From: an uncultured Ruminococcus sp.
GTDB lineage: Bacteria > Bacillota > Clostridia > Lachnospirales > Lachnospiraceae
Reading direction: 5' to 3'
Assembly: GCA_900066355.1 (NCBI GenBank)
Contig: FMEL01000010.1
Coordinates: 62,001-126,000, forward strand
Length of the DNA stretch: 64,000 nt
This document shows, piece by piece, positions 43,366 through 52,175 of this stretch (the first letter of the stretch is position 1; every line of letters starts with the position of its first letter). The notes beneath the pieces were generated by a model. That model was not told where the DNA came from and ran no database searches. It saw nothing but the letters and a program-made list of their open reading frames with translations. The translations under genes and the position numbers were made by a program.

Positions 43366-44687
43366 TATTCTCTCGTATAACGTTCCAGTTTCGCGTTAAT
43401 CCTTTCTACAGATTTATCCAGTTCTGCCTGCGCATCTTTACCGCCCAGTCCAACACTTTCAAGTGCCTGCTGGAAAGATGTACTTACCTGTGGATATACA
43501 GGAGTTTTTGGTCTCGGGTGTCCGTATTTACTTAACTGTTGATACAGAGCATTGTAGTTTTCATCTGTCTGGAATATATCAATCTGTTCAAACGCTTTGT
43601 ATGTAGACGGAAGTGATTTTGCTTCATTCCAGATTCTTACACCACTTTCCACACCACTCATCCATTTGACCAGTTCTGTTGCACCTTCAATATTGTCCGT
43701 CTCTGAGGATGCTGCAAATGCCCAGGATCCTGTCGGTGTATATCTTTCACCATCCCAGTCATCACCAACTACATATGGTGCAACGCCAAGATTCACATCC
43801 GGATAGTTCTCGTAGATTGTGTTGACTTCCCACGCCCCGTCAAATTTGAAAGCTGCTCTTCCACTTTCAAACAGATTCTCTATTGGAGCTTCAGACATGT
43901 ATTTGTTCTCTACAATCTGGTGGAAATAATTCATGACCTCAACATTCTTCTCCGAATTAAAGTATCCATCCACTGTCAGTCCGTCTTCACTTACCAGGTT
44001 TCCACCATTTGCCCAGATAAATGGGGCATAATAATAAATACTTGTTTCACCTACCGGGAATGTCATGTCGATCGGATAACCATTCTTCTCATCCATCAGC
44101 GGTTTCAGCTTAGCCAGAATATCCATAAATTCTGATGTCGTCCACGGATGATCTGCATCCGGAACCTCAATTCCGGCTTCTTCCAGAATATCTTTGTTAT
44201 AATAAAGCCCTACACTGGATTCCATAACTCCAAGTGCATAAAGCTTATCATTATAAGTACCCTGTTCCAGAATGGATTCCAGATATTCTCCTCTTTCTTC
44301 CTCTGTCAGCTCTGCAAGTGGCTGTATGATCCCGTTCGCTGCATAAGCTGCCACATTCGGTCCGTCCAGGGTAAGCACATCCGGAAGCCCTCCTGACAGT
44401 ACAGAAGAATTTACCTTATCTGAATAACCGCCTCCACTGTCATTTCTCGGAATAAATTCAATATCTGCGAAATATTTACCATTATATTTCTCATTAAAGC
44501 TGTCTACAGATTCCCTGTAAACCTGTCCTTCCGGAGTATCCTCAATACTGTGGACCCAGATTGAAAGATACTGTTCGCCCTCATCATATCCTGCCACATC
44601 GCCGGGCTTTACTTCTTTTTTCTGACATCCTGTAAGACTGACTGCCATAGCCAGACCGGCAAGAAAAATCAGTTTCGCTTTCTTCAT
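43365..44687 (-). CDS. Sugar ABC transporter substrate-binding lipoprotein
   Basis: The 440-residue protein has a lipoprotein signal (MAVSLTGCQ, lipidated Cys at about 21) and a family 1 extracellular solute-binding fold (LYYNKDILEEAGI, then GRAAFKFDGAW). It would capture an oligosaccharide outside the membrane. It is the first gene of the operon with permeases, ATPase, HPr-like protein, GH32 and two GH94 enzymes; the ligand is probably a short beta-linked glucoside. Confidence 0.93.
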   Translation of the reverse strand: MKKAKLIFLAGLAMAVSLTGCQKKEVKPGDVAGYDEGEQYLSIWVHSIEDTPEGQVYRESVDSFNEKYNGKYFADIEFIPRNDSGGGYSDKVNSSVLSGGLPDVLTLDGPNVAAYAANGIIQPLAELTEEERGEYLESILEQGTYNDKLYALGVMESSVGLYYNKDILEEAGIEVPDADHPWTTSEFMDILAKLKPLMDEKNGYPIDMTFPVGETSIYYYAPFIWANGGNLVSEDGLTVDGYFNSEKNVEVMNYFHQIVENKYMSEAPIENLFESGRAAFKFDGAWEVNTIYENYPDVNLGVAPYVVGDDWDGERYTPTGSWAFAASSETDNIEGATELVKWMSGVESGVRIWNEAKSLPSTYKAFEQIDIFQTDENYNALYQQLSKYGHPRPKTPVYPQVSTSFQQALESVGLGGKDAQAELDKSVERINAKLERYTRE

Positions 44688-44716
44688 GTGCTCCTCCTTT
44701 TCCCTGTGCTCGTTCT

Positions 44717-44746
44717 ACGTTACCGGTAAAGTTACCGGTTACTTTA
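44717..44746. promoter_or_regulatory. LacI operator pair at the oligosaccharide operon start site
   Basis: GTTACCGGTAAAG (44719-44731) and the near-palindrome AAGTTACCGGTTACTT (44729-44744) share the ACCGGT core and lie just downstream of the -10 box, at the transcription start. Blocking there would repress the operon. A third related site is at 44845-44866. Confidence 0.7.
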
Positions 44747-44753
44747 TGGTTTG

Positions 44754-44782
44754 ATAATATCACAGCAATGCTATCAAGTCAA
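44754..44782 (-). promoter_or_regulatory. Promoter of the oligosaccharide operon
   Basis: On the minus strand TTGACT (44777-44782), a 17-bp spacer and TATTAT (44754-44759) lie upstream of the binding-protein gene. Confidence 0.8.
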
Positions 44783-44844
44783 CCATCATATGCAATTTCA
44801 TTGCTTTATACAAATTTCATATCTCCACTTTGTAAAGTTTTTAC

Positions 44845-44866
44845 AAAACCGGTTACTTAACCGTTT
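44845..44866. promoter_or_regulatory. LacI operator near the lacI promoter
   Basis: AAAACCGGTTA and TAACCGTTT form an inverted repeat with the same ACCGGT-type core as the sites at 44717-44746. It lies upstream of the divergent lacI gene and could allow autoregulation or looping. Confidence 0.6.
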
Positions 44867-44980
44867 CTGTTGATTGTTTTCATTGTTCTGTTTTGAAATT
44901 TCTGCTATACTGTTATCATAAAAGTAATTGACTTCTCACTATAACATCGTAAAATTTTATTTTATCGAAAGGAACCTGAT

Positions 44981-46018
44981 ATGGGTAAAAAAAATATAAC
45001 TTTCAGTGACATCGCAAAATATACCGGTTTTTCCAAAACAACCATTTCCAGATATTTTAATAATCCGGATTCTCTTACCCTGGAAAACCAGCAGATCATT
45101 GCAACTGCTCTTGAAAAATTAAACTATAAGGAAAACAAAGTCGCGAGAATACTTGCGAACGGAAAAACAGAGTTTATAGGAATCATTATTCCGAACCTTT
45201 ATATGCACTACTATTCAGAAATTCTGAATCAGATACTAAAGACCTACGACTCTTTTGGATATAAATTTCTCGTATTCACCGGAGATGACCACGAATCAAC
45301 CGAACGAAAATATATACAGGAACTTCTTGCATACAAAATCGAAGGCATGATCATTCTGAGTCACACAATTCCTTCCATAGAACTTGCTTCTTATAATATT
45401 CCAATCGTAACGATCGAGCGTGAAGATCAGTATGTGAGCAGTGTCAACACAGACAACTATATGGGTGGTGTACAGGCAACCAGTCTTCTTGCCAAGACAG
45501 GTGCCGATATCCTGATCCATATCAATGCAGATATTCCCAAGCAGATACCATCCTACGAACGTATTCGGGGATTTTCTGATATCTGCAAGGAATACAACAT
45601 TCCTCATGAAATGCTTCTTACAGATACCGGACATACTTATGATGAAACATCCCGGATCCTCAAAGACCTTCTTGAAACAATCGATACCAAATATAAAGGG
45701 AAAACAAAAGGGATTTTTCTTCCGAACGATACCTTCGCCAACATTATGCTCAACCATCTGATTCAGAAGTATGGCTGCCTGCCTGATGATTACAAGATTA
45801 TTGGGTTCGATGACTCTCCCGTTTCAAGAGAGGCAATCATCCCGATCAGTACTGTCGGACAGCAGATTGACAAAATCGCTTTATCTGCCATGGACATTCT
45901 GAATAACCAGATTGAAGAACGGCATAAAAGAAAACCAACTCTGTCTGTCGAACCAACGCATAAAATCATACCGCCAATTCTTATTAACCGAAAAACAACC
46001 CTTCCTGTTGAACACTGA
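44981..46018 (+). CDS. LacI-family repressor of the oligosaccharide operon
   Basis: The 345-residue protein has an N-terminal LacI helix-turn-helix (FSDIAKYTGFSKTTISRYFN) and a full periplasmic-binding-like effector domain (VNTDNYMGGVQATSLL, KIIGFDDSPVSREA). GAAAGGAACC precedes the ATG. It is divergent from the transporter operon, whose start site carries two candidate operators. The inducer is probably the imported sugar or a breakdown product. Confidence 0.93.
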   Translation: MGKKNITFSDIAKYTGFSKTTISRYFNNPDSLTLENQQIIATALEKLNYKENKVARILANGKTEFIGIIIPNLYMHYYSEILNQILKTYDSFGYKFLVFTGDDHESTERKYIQELLAYKIEGMIILSHTIPSIELASYNIPIVTIEREDQYVSSVNTDNYMGGVQATSLLAKTGADILIHINADIPKQIPSYERIRGFSDICKEYNIPHEMLLTDTGHTYDETSRILKDLLETIDTKYKGKTKGIFLPNDTFANIMLNHLIQKYGCLPDDYKIIGFDDSPVSREAIIPISTVGQQIDKIALSAMDILNNQIEERHKRKPTLSVEPTHKIIPPILINRKTTLPVEH

Positions 46019-46037
46019 ACAACAGGAAGGGTTGTTT
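45994..46037. terminator. Bidirectional terminator overlapping the end of lacI
   Basis: AACAACCCTTCCTGTTG and its complement enclose a loop that contains the lacI stop codon, followed by TTTT. It separates lacI from the convergent amino acid ABC operon. Confidence 0.93.
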
Positions 46038-46055
46038 TATCTAAACATCTTAACT

Positions 46056-46796
46056 TTATGCATTTCTGAAACGGCTTAAAAATTCTTTTGTCAGTTCTTT
46101 CTGCGGATTTTCAAAGATCTGCTGAGATGTACCTTCTTCTACGATAACTCCATCGCCCATGAAGATCACGTGCTTCGCAACGTCTCTAGCAAATGCCATC
46201 TCATGTGTGACAATAATCATAGTCAGACCGTCTTTTGCAAGCGTCCGCATAACTTCCAGCACCTCTCCGACCATCTGCGGATCCAATGCGGAAGTTGGCT
46301 CATCAAAGAGCAGGACCTCCGGTTCCATCGCAAGTGCTCTCGCGATCGCAACTCTCTGCTTCTGTCCGCCGGAAAGCTGTTTCGGTTTTGCATTAATATA
46401 CGGTGCCATACCAACTTTTTCCAGATACATCATCGCATTTTTGTGCGCTTCTTCTTTGCTCTTTTTCAGGACTTTTTCCTGTCCGACCGTGCAGTTCTTA
46501 AGAACGGTCATATTGTTAAAGAGATTAAAATTCTGAAACACCATACCGACCTTTGAACGGTATTCAGGAACATTTACATGCTTGTCCATGATATTTGTTC
46601 CGTGATAACGGATCTCACCGCAGGATGGCGTCTCCAGAAGATTCATGCAGCGAAGCAGTGTGGATTTACCGGAACCGGATGGTCCTATAATGCAGGTAAC
46701 ATCCTTTGGTTTTACAGAGAAATCAATATCTTTTAAGATTTCATTATTTCCGAAAGATTTTCCCAGATGCTGTACTTCAAGGATTGTTTCACTCAT
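46056..46796 (-). CDS. Polar amino acid ABC transporter ATPase (GlnQ type)
   Basis: The 246-residue ATPase shows Walker A GPSGSGKST (38-46), LSGGQKQRVAIARALAM, and DEPTSALDPQMVGEVL, typical of the glutamine/histidine family. Its ATG overlaps the permease stop (46793-46796, ATGA), so translation is coupled. Confidence 0.94.
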   Translation of the reverse strand: MSETILEVQHLGKSFGNNEILKDIDFSVKPKDVTCIIGPSGSGKSTLLRCMNLLETPSCGEIRYHGTNIMDKHVNVPEYRSKVGMVFQNFNLFNNMTVLKNCTVGQEKVLKKSKEEAHKNAMMYLEKVGMAPYINAKPKQLSGGQKQRVAIARALAMEPEVLLFDEPTSALDPQMVGEVLEVMRTLAKDGLTMIIVTHEMAFARDVAKHVIFMGDGVIVEEGTSQQIFENPQKELTKEFLSRFRNA

Positions 46797-47587
46797 TCTC
46801 TGTCATCCTTCCTTTCTCTGTAAGAATACATACCGCTGGTATGTGTCAGTGTATCCGCTGTAGCCAGATCGTAGTTATCCGGTCCGTCCATCTTGTGTTC
46901 CAGCACACGCAGGATACGGGAACAGGTAAAGGTCATGATGAAGTAAATGATCATCGCAATCGTGAAGGATTCAAAGTATGTATAAAGTGCACCCGCCACA
47001 CCTTTGGTCGTATAGAACAGTTCAACTGTACCGATAATGGAAAGTACGCAGGTATCTTTGATGTTGATGATCAGGTTATTGCCGATCTGTGGCATAATAT
47101 TTCGAAGTGCCTGCGGAAGAATTACATTGATCATGGTCTGTACATGTGTCATACCGATTGCTTTTGCACCTTCTGTCTGTCCCGGATCGATTGAAAGAAT
47201 TCCTCCGCGGACGGTCTCGGCCATATATGCACCTGTGTTGATCGACACGATAAATATTGCCGCAAACCACATGGACATATTGATATTAAACACAGCTGCA
47301 CTACCAAAGTAAATAAACATCGCCTGTGCCATCATCGGAGTTCCACGGAAGAACTCCACATAGCAGGCAAGAATAAATTTCACAATTTTAGTCAAAATCT
47401 TTTTGGCTGTTGAGTCATTCTTATCAACCGGGATCGTCTGCACGATACCAACCAGAAAACCAATGATGCATCCAAAAAGTGTTCCCACCAGCGCCAGCCA
47501 CATGCTGACTCCGGCTCCCTTCGCAAAAGAAGAACCATATTGCTGAAGAAGATAGATGATTCTTCCCCCAAAACTCTCAGGCAGCAT
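46793..47587 (-). CDS. Polar amino acid ABC transporter permease
   Basis: The 264-residue permease of the His/Glu/Gln/Arg family has the EGAKAIGMTHVQTM loop and a PQALRNIMPQIGNN segment. It is placed between the ATPase and binding-protein genes and would act as a homodimer, since only one permease is encoded. Confidence 0.92.
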   Translation of the reverse strand: MLPESFGGRIIYLLQQYGSSFAKGAGVSMWLALVGTLFGCIIGFLVGIVQTIPVDKNDSTAKKILTKIVKFILACYVEFFRGTPMMAQAMFIYFGSAAVFNINMSMWFAAIFIVSINTGAYMAETVRGGILSIDPGQTEGAKAIGMTHVQTMINVILPQALRNIMPQIGNNLIINIKDTCVLSIIGTVELFYTTKGVAGALYTYFESFTIAMIIYFIMTFTCSRILRVLEHKMDGPDNYDLATADTLTHTSGMYSYRERKDDRE

Positions 47588-47602
47588 TTTGCTCCTCCTT
47601 TA

Positions 47603-48451
47603 TTATTCGGAAAGTGGCTGTACAGAAATAGCCTCATCCATCATTTTATTGAAATCATCCTCTGTCATCTCACTTAAGACACCGTTGATCGCATCTTTGA
47701 GTTCATCGTTTCCTTTTTTCAGGGAAATACCGATGTTGATGTCTTCATCAGATACTTCGAATTCTCCGTCTGTTCCTGTGAAATCAAGAAGCTTGAAATC
47801 CGGATAAGCTACGCATGCTGCTTTTCCTGTAGGCATATCTGTTACAACTGCATCACATTTTCCGGCTTCAAGAGCTACCAGCATAGCCGGTGCACTTTCC
47901 TGTGCCGGAAGAATGTTGCCATCCGGGATCTGCGGCAGGCAGGAATCATACCAGATCGTATTCTGCTGAGATGTTACGGTTGCTCCTTTGAGGTCTTCTA
48001 CGCTTGCTGCATCTTTATAATCACCGTCATTTTTAACAAGAGTGATGATAGATGCATAATAGTATGGATCTGTAAAATCAACCATCTGCTGGCGTTCTTT
48101 TGTGATAGACTGTCCTGCAATTACACAGTCAACCTGTCCTGACTGTACAGCCGGTACAAGGGAATCCCAGTCAAGTTTTACGATCTCAAGATCATATCCG
48201 AGTTCATCGGCAATCTTCTTTGCCATCATAACGTCATATCCATATGCATAATCGGAACTTCCTGAAATCTGAACAGCACCGTTTGAATCATCCGGCTGTG
48301 TCCAGTTATATGGTGCATATCCGCATTCCATTGCAACTTTCAGAGTTTTCTTGTCATCCGCGCTGACGCTCTGTACTCCAAATACTCCGCATGTCATGGA
48401 TGCTGCCACAGCAGCAACTGTCATCATTCTCCACATTTTGATCTTTCTCAT
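47603..48451 (-). CDS. Amino acid ABC transporter substrate-binding protein
   Basis: The 282-residue family 3 binding protein has a signal peptide (TVAAVAASMTCGVFGVQSVSA) and GYDVMMAKKIADELG, SLVPAVQSGQVDCVIAG and TKERQQMVDFTDPYY. No clear lipobox is seen. The start at 48451 is fixed by AGGAGG 8 bases away; the open frame extends 12 codons further. The ligand could be a polar amino acid; its identity is not evident. Confidence 0.92.
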   Translation of the reverse strand: MRKIKMWRMMTVAAVAASMTCGVFGVQSVSADDKKTLKVAMECGYAPYNWTQPDDSNGAVQISGSSDYAYGYDVMMAKKIADELGYDLEIVKLDWDSLVPAVQSGQVDCVIAGQSITKERQQMVDFTDPYYYASIITLVKNDGDYKDAASVEDLKGATVTSQQNTIWYDSCLPQIPDGNILPAQESAPAMLVALEAGKCDAVVTDMPTGKAACVAYPDFKLLDFTGTDGEFEVSDEDINIGISLKKGNDELKDAINGVLSEMTEDDFNKMMDEAISVQPLSE

Positions 48452-48542
48452 TTTCGTTTCCTCCTGAAATGTATATTTTTCATCCATATGTCCTTTCGGA
48501 ACATATCACCATAAGTGAATCGTTCCAGAATTTTTTCTGAAA

Positions 48543-48588
48543 CAAAAAAAGAGCGCACGAAACTACTAAGTGCTCCGTTGCGCTTTTG
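48543..48588 (-). promoter_or_regulatory. 5'-terminal hairpin with U-tract in the amino acid ABC leader
   Basis: The transcript predicted from the promoter at 48593-48621 begins with AAAAGCGCA and folds on TGCGCTC, followed by seven Ts. A terminator this close to the start may act as an attenuator, or it may block transcripts arriving from upstream. Confidence 0.5.
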
Positions 48589-48592
48589 CATC

Positions 48593-48621
48593 ATTTTAAT
48601 ACTTTATATACAGAAAGTCAA
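48593..48621 (-). promoter_or_regulatory. Promoter of the amino acid ABC operon
   Basis: On the minus strand TTGACT (48616-48621), a 17-bp spacer and TAAAAT (48593-48598). The -35 box abuts the terminator of the upstream nlpC gene. Confidence 0.8.
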
Positions 48622-48655
48622 GAAAAAAAGCAGCTCCCGAAGGAACTGCCTTTGC
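48622..48655 (-). terminator. Terminator of the NlpC/P60 gene
   Basis: On the minus strand GGCAGTTCC, TTCG and GGAGCTGC form a tight stem followed by TTTTTTT, directly after the stop at 48663. Confidence 0.9.
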
Positions 48656-48662
48656 TCTTTAT

Positions 48663-50045
48663 TTATGAAGGTCTTCTTACAGAAAGGATTGTTCTGTAAG
48701 TAGCATCATTGCTGATCTTGATACCATCTCTGGAGTTAGATGCATGTACGATCTGTCCGTTGCCCATGTAGATTGCAACGTGTCCACCATAGCAGATCAG
48801 GTCACCCGGCTGAGCATCTGCATAGGAAACTTCTGTTCCCCAGTTCTGCTGCTCATAAGATGTTCTCGGAAGACTGTAACCAAACTGTGCATAAACACTC
48901 TGCGTAAATCCGGAGCAGTCAGCACCGCCTGTAAGGCTTGTGCCGCCCCATACGTACGGATTACCAACAAACTGTGTTGCATAATCTACGATTGAAGAGC
49001 CTGAGCCTGAACTGGATGAGCTGCTGGATGAAGAACTTACACTATCAGGATCAACTGTGTTGTCGCTGTCGATTACGTTACCGTACTCATCATACTTCAC
49101 ACCATCATCACTGCTTGTCGTTTCGCTCGGATCTACTTCATTACCATCTTCGTCATATACGGTATCTCCGTTTTCGGCTGCTTCATCAGCATCTACTTCG
49201 TTGCCGTCTTCATCATATACCGTCTGATCTTCCTGCTGTGCAGCTTCTTCTGCTGCTGCAGCGGCAGCGGCTTCTGCTTCTGCCTCTGCCTGACGTCTTG
49301 CTTCCTCTTCAGCTGCAATACGTTCTGCCTCAAGCTGTTCAATCTCTGCCTGCTGTTCCTGGATCAGGTTTGCATATTCATTTGCCATTTCCTGTGCATA
49401 TGCGATTTCGTTATCACAGTCTGCGGAGTTGGCTTTCTTTGTGTCAATCTGTGTCTGAAGGTTTGCAGATTCCGCTTCATATTCCTGTTTCATGCCTTCC
49501 AGTTCGGATTTCTCCTGCTGGTACTGATTCCCAAGGTTTGTAACCTGTTCGATCGTATTGGCATATGTCTCAAGGCTCTTTCTGTCGTAATCATACATCT
49601 TCTGAGTATATTCTGCTTTTGTCAGAAGATCAGAAAGATTATCTGCACTCATCATCATCTGGAACCATGCTTCGCTTCCACCTTTTTCGTACAGATACTG
49701 GATACGCTGTTTCATTGCTGCGTACTGTTTGTCTTTGGCATTCTGTGCTTTCTGAAGATCTGCCTGTGTCTGTTCGATATCAGCCTGTTTATTACTGATA
49801 TCTCCCTCTAATGTCTGAATGGAAACCATGACGTTTACAAGATTTGCATCCAGTGTATTGATTTCATCCTGTAACTGCTGCTTGGCAGAATAAAGCTGAT
49901 CGATCTGGGCATATGTTGCATCAAGCTGTGCGCTTGTTGCGGCCTGTTCCTCTCTCAGTTCATCTTCTCGTGATGCGCTTACGCTGACTACCTGTGCTGC
50001 TGTCATCATTAACGCTAACGTCAGGCAAACAATTCGTTTCTTCAT
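48663..50045 (-). CDS. Secreted NlpC/P60 peptidoglycan endopeptidase with coiled coil
   Basis: The 460 residues comprise a signal peptide (1-25), a long coiled coil (about 28-255) like those of PcsB/CwlO-type hydrolases, an Ala/Glu-rich helix, three acidic ~20-residue repeats (VYDEDGNEVD and a diverged KYDEYGNVID), a Ser-rich linker and a C-terminal NlpC/P60 domain. Catalytic residues are C377 (ADCSGF), H422 (GGHVAIY) and H434. It would cut stem peptides during growth or cell separation. The start at 50045 is preferred to an upstream GTG that overlaps the GAGGTG site. Confidence 0.92.
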   Translation of the reverse strand: MKKRIVCLTLALMMTAAQVVSVSASREDELREEQAATSAQLDATYAQIDQLYSAKQQLQDEINTLDANLVNVMVSIQTLEGDISNKQADIEQTQADLQKAQNAKDKQYAAMKQRIQYLYEKGGSEAWFQMMMSADNLSDLLTKAEYTQKMYDYDRKSLETYANTIEQVTNLGNQYQQEKSELEGMKQEYEAESANLQTQIDTKKANSADCDNEIAYAQEMANEYANLIQEQQAEIEQLEAERIAAEEEARRQAEAEAEAAAAAAAEEAAQQEDQTVYDEDGNEVDADEAAENGDTVYDEDGNEVDPSETTSSDDGVKYDEYGNVIDSDNTVDPDSVSSSSSSSSSSGSGSSIVDYATQFVGNPYVWGGTSLTGGADCSGFTQSVYAQFGYSLPRTSYEQQNWGTEVSYADAQPGDLICYGGHVAIYMGNGQIVHASNSRDGIKISNDATYRTILSVRRPS

Positions 50046-50208
50046 GTTTCTCACCTCATAATCTTAATTGCTATATTCTGTAATATTTACGAAATATCTT
50101 TTTCAAGTTCTTATACATATTAACATATACTTCTTACGATTGCAAGTAGAATTCATTAAAAAGTTTAATATTTTGTAACATTTATTAAAAACTCTGCAAG
50201 AAATAAAG

Positions 50209-50240
50209 GAGTTTCCATATTCAGGAAACTCCTCTGTAAC
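50209..50240 (-). terminator. Terminator of the cell wall-binding repeat gene
   Basis: GGAGTTTCC and GGAAACTCC form a perfect 9-bp stem followed by TTTATTT on the minus strand. Confidence 0.85.
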
Positions 50241-50258
50241 ATTTCTTTCTTATTTAAT

Positions 50259-51914
50259 TTAGAATCCAAAAAGGATTTGAAGGATCTGATCGGCTGTCTT
50301 GCTCTTAAATCCGTCCGGATCAGAAAGTGTACTGTTCCATCTCATGTAATTACCACGACGAACGAAGTTTCCGCATGCCGGACGATATTCGAATTTTTTG
50401 TAGCCGGCATATCTGGTCATATATTTTCGTGCCAGGGCAACCGCCTGACTGTCAGATTTGCCTTCCGGAGTACTGGTACCTGCGATCTGCACACCGGCAT
50501 TCGGTGTGGAATGTACGATCACTGCGCTCTTATCGGAACACTGTCCGAGAACGATCCATGTATGCCCGTCATCATATCCGATATCTCCCGGATAAAGCTT
50601 CCATTTTCTCTTTGAGAGATAATTCTGGTTTACGTATGTGCCCCATTTCAAGGTATTCTTATAGTAGGAACCGATTTCTCCCGAAACAACCGTATATCCA
50701 TATCCGACATTGCTTCTTGTCTGCATGACCTGATATGCAGCCCATCCTACAAATCCGGAACAGTCAAGCCCTTTTGCTCTGTTAGTCTCGCTCAGATCAC
50801 GGTAGTTGTTATAATTGTAACTGCTGCTCTGACCGAGGTAAAACTTCTGCCAGTTTGCTTTCACACCTTTCAGCGTGGAATCATACCAGCCGCCGCCCCA
50901 GATATAAAGTGCCTGTCCAACCGGCTGCAGTGCACCCGCCAGGTAATTCTTAATGGTCTTTGTTCCGGTCTGCGCAACCGGCTTCGGATCATTCTTAAAA
51001 TAAGAAGTATCTACTACAGCATCATTTGCTTCGGTACTGCCGTCATAGATCATCTCACCGACAGAGTTGAACTTATAGCTTACACCATTGATCTTCTTTG
51101 ACCCGGTAACCATCTTAAATGTCTTTGTGTCAAAGTAATATTTACTTCCGTCAATCGTTACCCAACCACCTGTTGCAATACCTGTACCGGTGTTAAAATA
51201 GTAAGTGCTTCCGCTGATGGTTTTCTTACCGGTTGCCATGACGCCATTCTTGGCAAAATAGCGTTTCTTTCCTTTCGACGAGGTCATCCAGCCGGTTGCC
51301 ATACGGTAATATTTCTTACGGAAATATCTGGTGTATCCCTTTGAAGATGTAATAAATCCGTATTTTGCAGCTCCTGTCTTACCATCGAAATAATACTTGT
51401 AGCTGCCGATCCTCTTAAGTCCCCGGTACATTTTGCCATCACTGCCAAAATACCACTTCTGGTTTTTGGAATTCGTCATCCAGCCGGTCGCCATTGTATA
51501 CTTCCTGGTATCGAAATATCTGTAAAAATTCGTTCCGAATTTTACGAAACCACTCACTGTAAAGCCGGTCTTTTTATTAAAGTAATAATATTGGCCGGCA
51601 ATTTTATTAAATCCGGTATACATTGCACCGGTTTTCTGGTCAAAATAGCGTCTTCTGCCTTTCGAACTTTTCATCCAGCCTTTGTAAAGTGCTCCGGTCT
51701 TTCTGTTCAGGAAATATTTCTTTCCCTTTACTGTGACCCAGCCTTTTACTTTCTTTCCTTTTTTATAGTAAAATGTCTGACCACCCACCGTTCGGAATCC
51801 GGTCGATGCAGCCTGTGCATCTACGGTCGTTGCCTGAAATGCAAAGCCTGCTGCAAAAAGCATTACTCCTAAAAATATGCCCGCGATCCATGACTTTTTG
51901 CATATCTTTCCCAT
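50259..51914 (-). CDS. Secreted cell wall-binding-repeat protein with NlpC/P60-like domain
   Basis: The 551 residues start with a signal peptide (WIAGIFLGVMLFAAGFAFQA, ending near QAAS). About 40-300 contains roughly a dozen CW_binding/choline-binding-type repeats (GWMKSSKGRRRYFDQKTGAM), which usually bind teichoic acid or glycan. The C-terminal half (about 330-551) has LDCSGFVGW and a GHTWIVLG His segment, so an NlpC/P60-like cysteine peptidase or amidase fold is likely. The repeats are very basic. The ATG at 51914 has AGAGG 8 bases upstream. Confidence 0.85.
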   Translation of the reverse strand: MGKICKKSWIAGIFLGVMLFAAGFAFQATTVDAQAASTGFRTVGGQTFYYKKGKKVKGWVTVKGKKYFLNRKTGALYKGWMKSSKGRRRYFDQKTGAMYTGFNKIAGQYYYFNKKTGFTVSGFVKFGTNFYRYFDTRKYTMATGWMTNSKNQKWYFGSDGKMYRGLKRIGSYKYYFDGKTGAAKYGFITSSKGYTRYFRKKYYRMATGWMTSSKGKKRYFAKNGVMATGKKTISGSTYYFNTGTGIATGGWVTIDGSKYYFDTKTFKMVTGSKKINGVSYKFNSVGEMIYDGSTEANDAVVDTSYFKNDPKPVAQTGTKTIKNYLAGALQPVGQALYIWGGGWYDSTLKGVKANWQKFYLGQSSSYNYNNYRDLSETNRAKGLDCSGFVGWAAYQVMQTRSNVGYGYTVVSGEIGSYYKNTLKWGTYVNQNYLSKRKWKLYPGDIGYDDGHTWIVLGQCSDKSAVIVHSTPNAGVQIAGTSTPEGKSDSQAVALARKYMTRYAGYKKFEYRPACGNFVRRGNYMRWNSTLSDPDGFKSKTADQILQILFGF

Positions 51915-52052
51915 ACCCATAACCTCTTTCTGTAAACAAATATATTTGTATTTTTTACAATCTTGTTACAATATTATGTAGGTATTATATCTCATGTTTT
52001 TCTTTCCGTCAACAAAAAATGTAAAACACTGTAAACAGTAACGTTTTATGCA

Positions 52053-52132
52053 CCCTTTTTATGTAATAGGAACATTACGGAGTAATTTCCTATTACATAA
52101 AAAAGGGCAAAGCCGATGGCTTCACCCTTTTG
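52053..52132. terminator. Overlapping hairpins after ddh
   Basis: On the minus strand the ddh terminator (AAAAGGGTGAAGCC...GGCTTTGCCC and T-tract, 52099-52132) is followed by a second ~20-bp perfect inverted repeat (52053-52072 with 52086-52106). The two share the CCCTTTTTT segment, so they cannot form at the same time. Confidence 0.8.
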
Positions 52133-52175
52133 TAATATTTCACTTTTTTCTATATAAGTATCTTTCCGATCAGGA

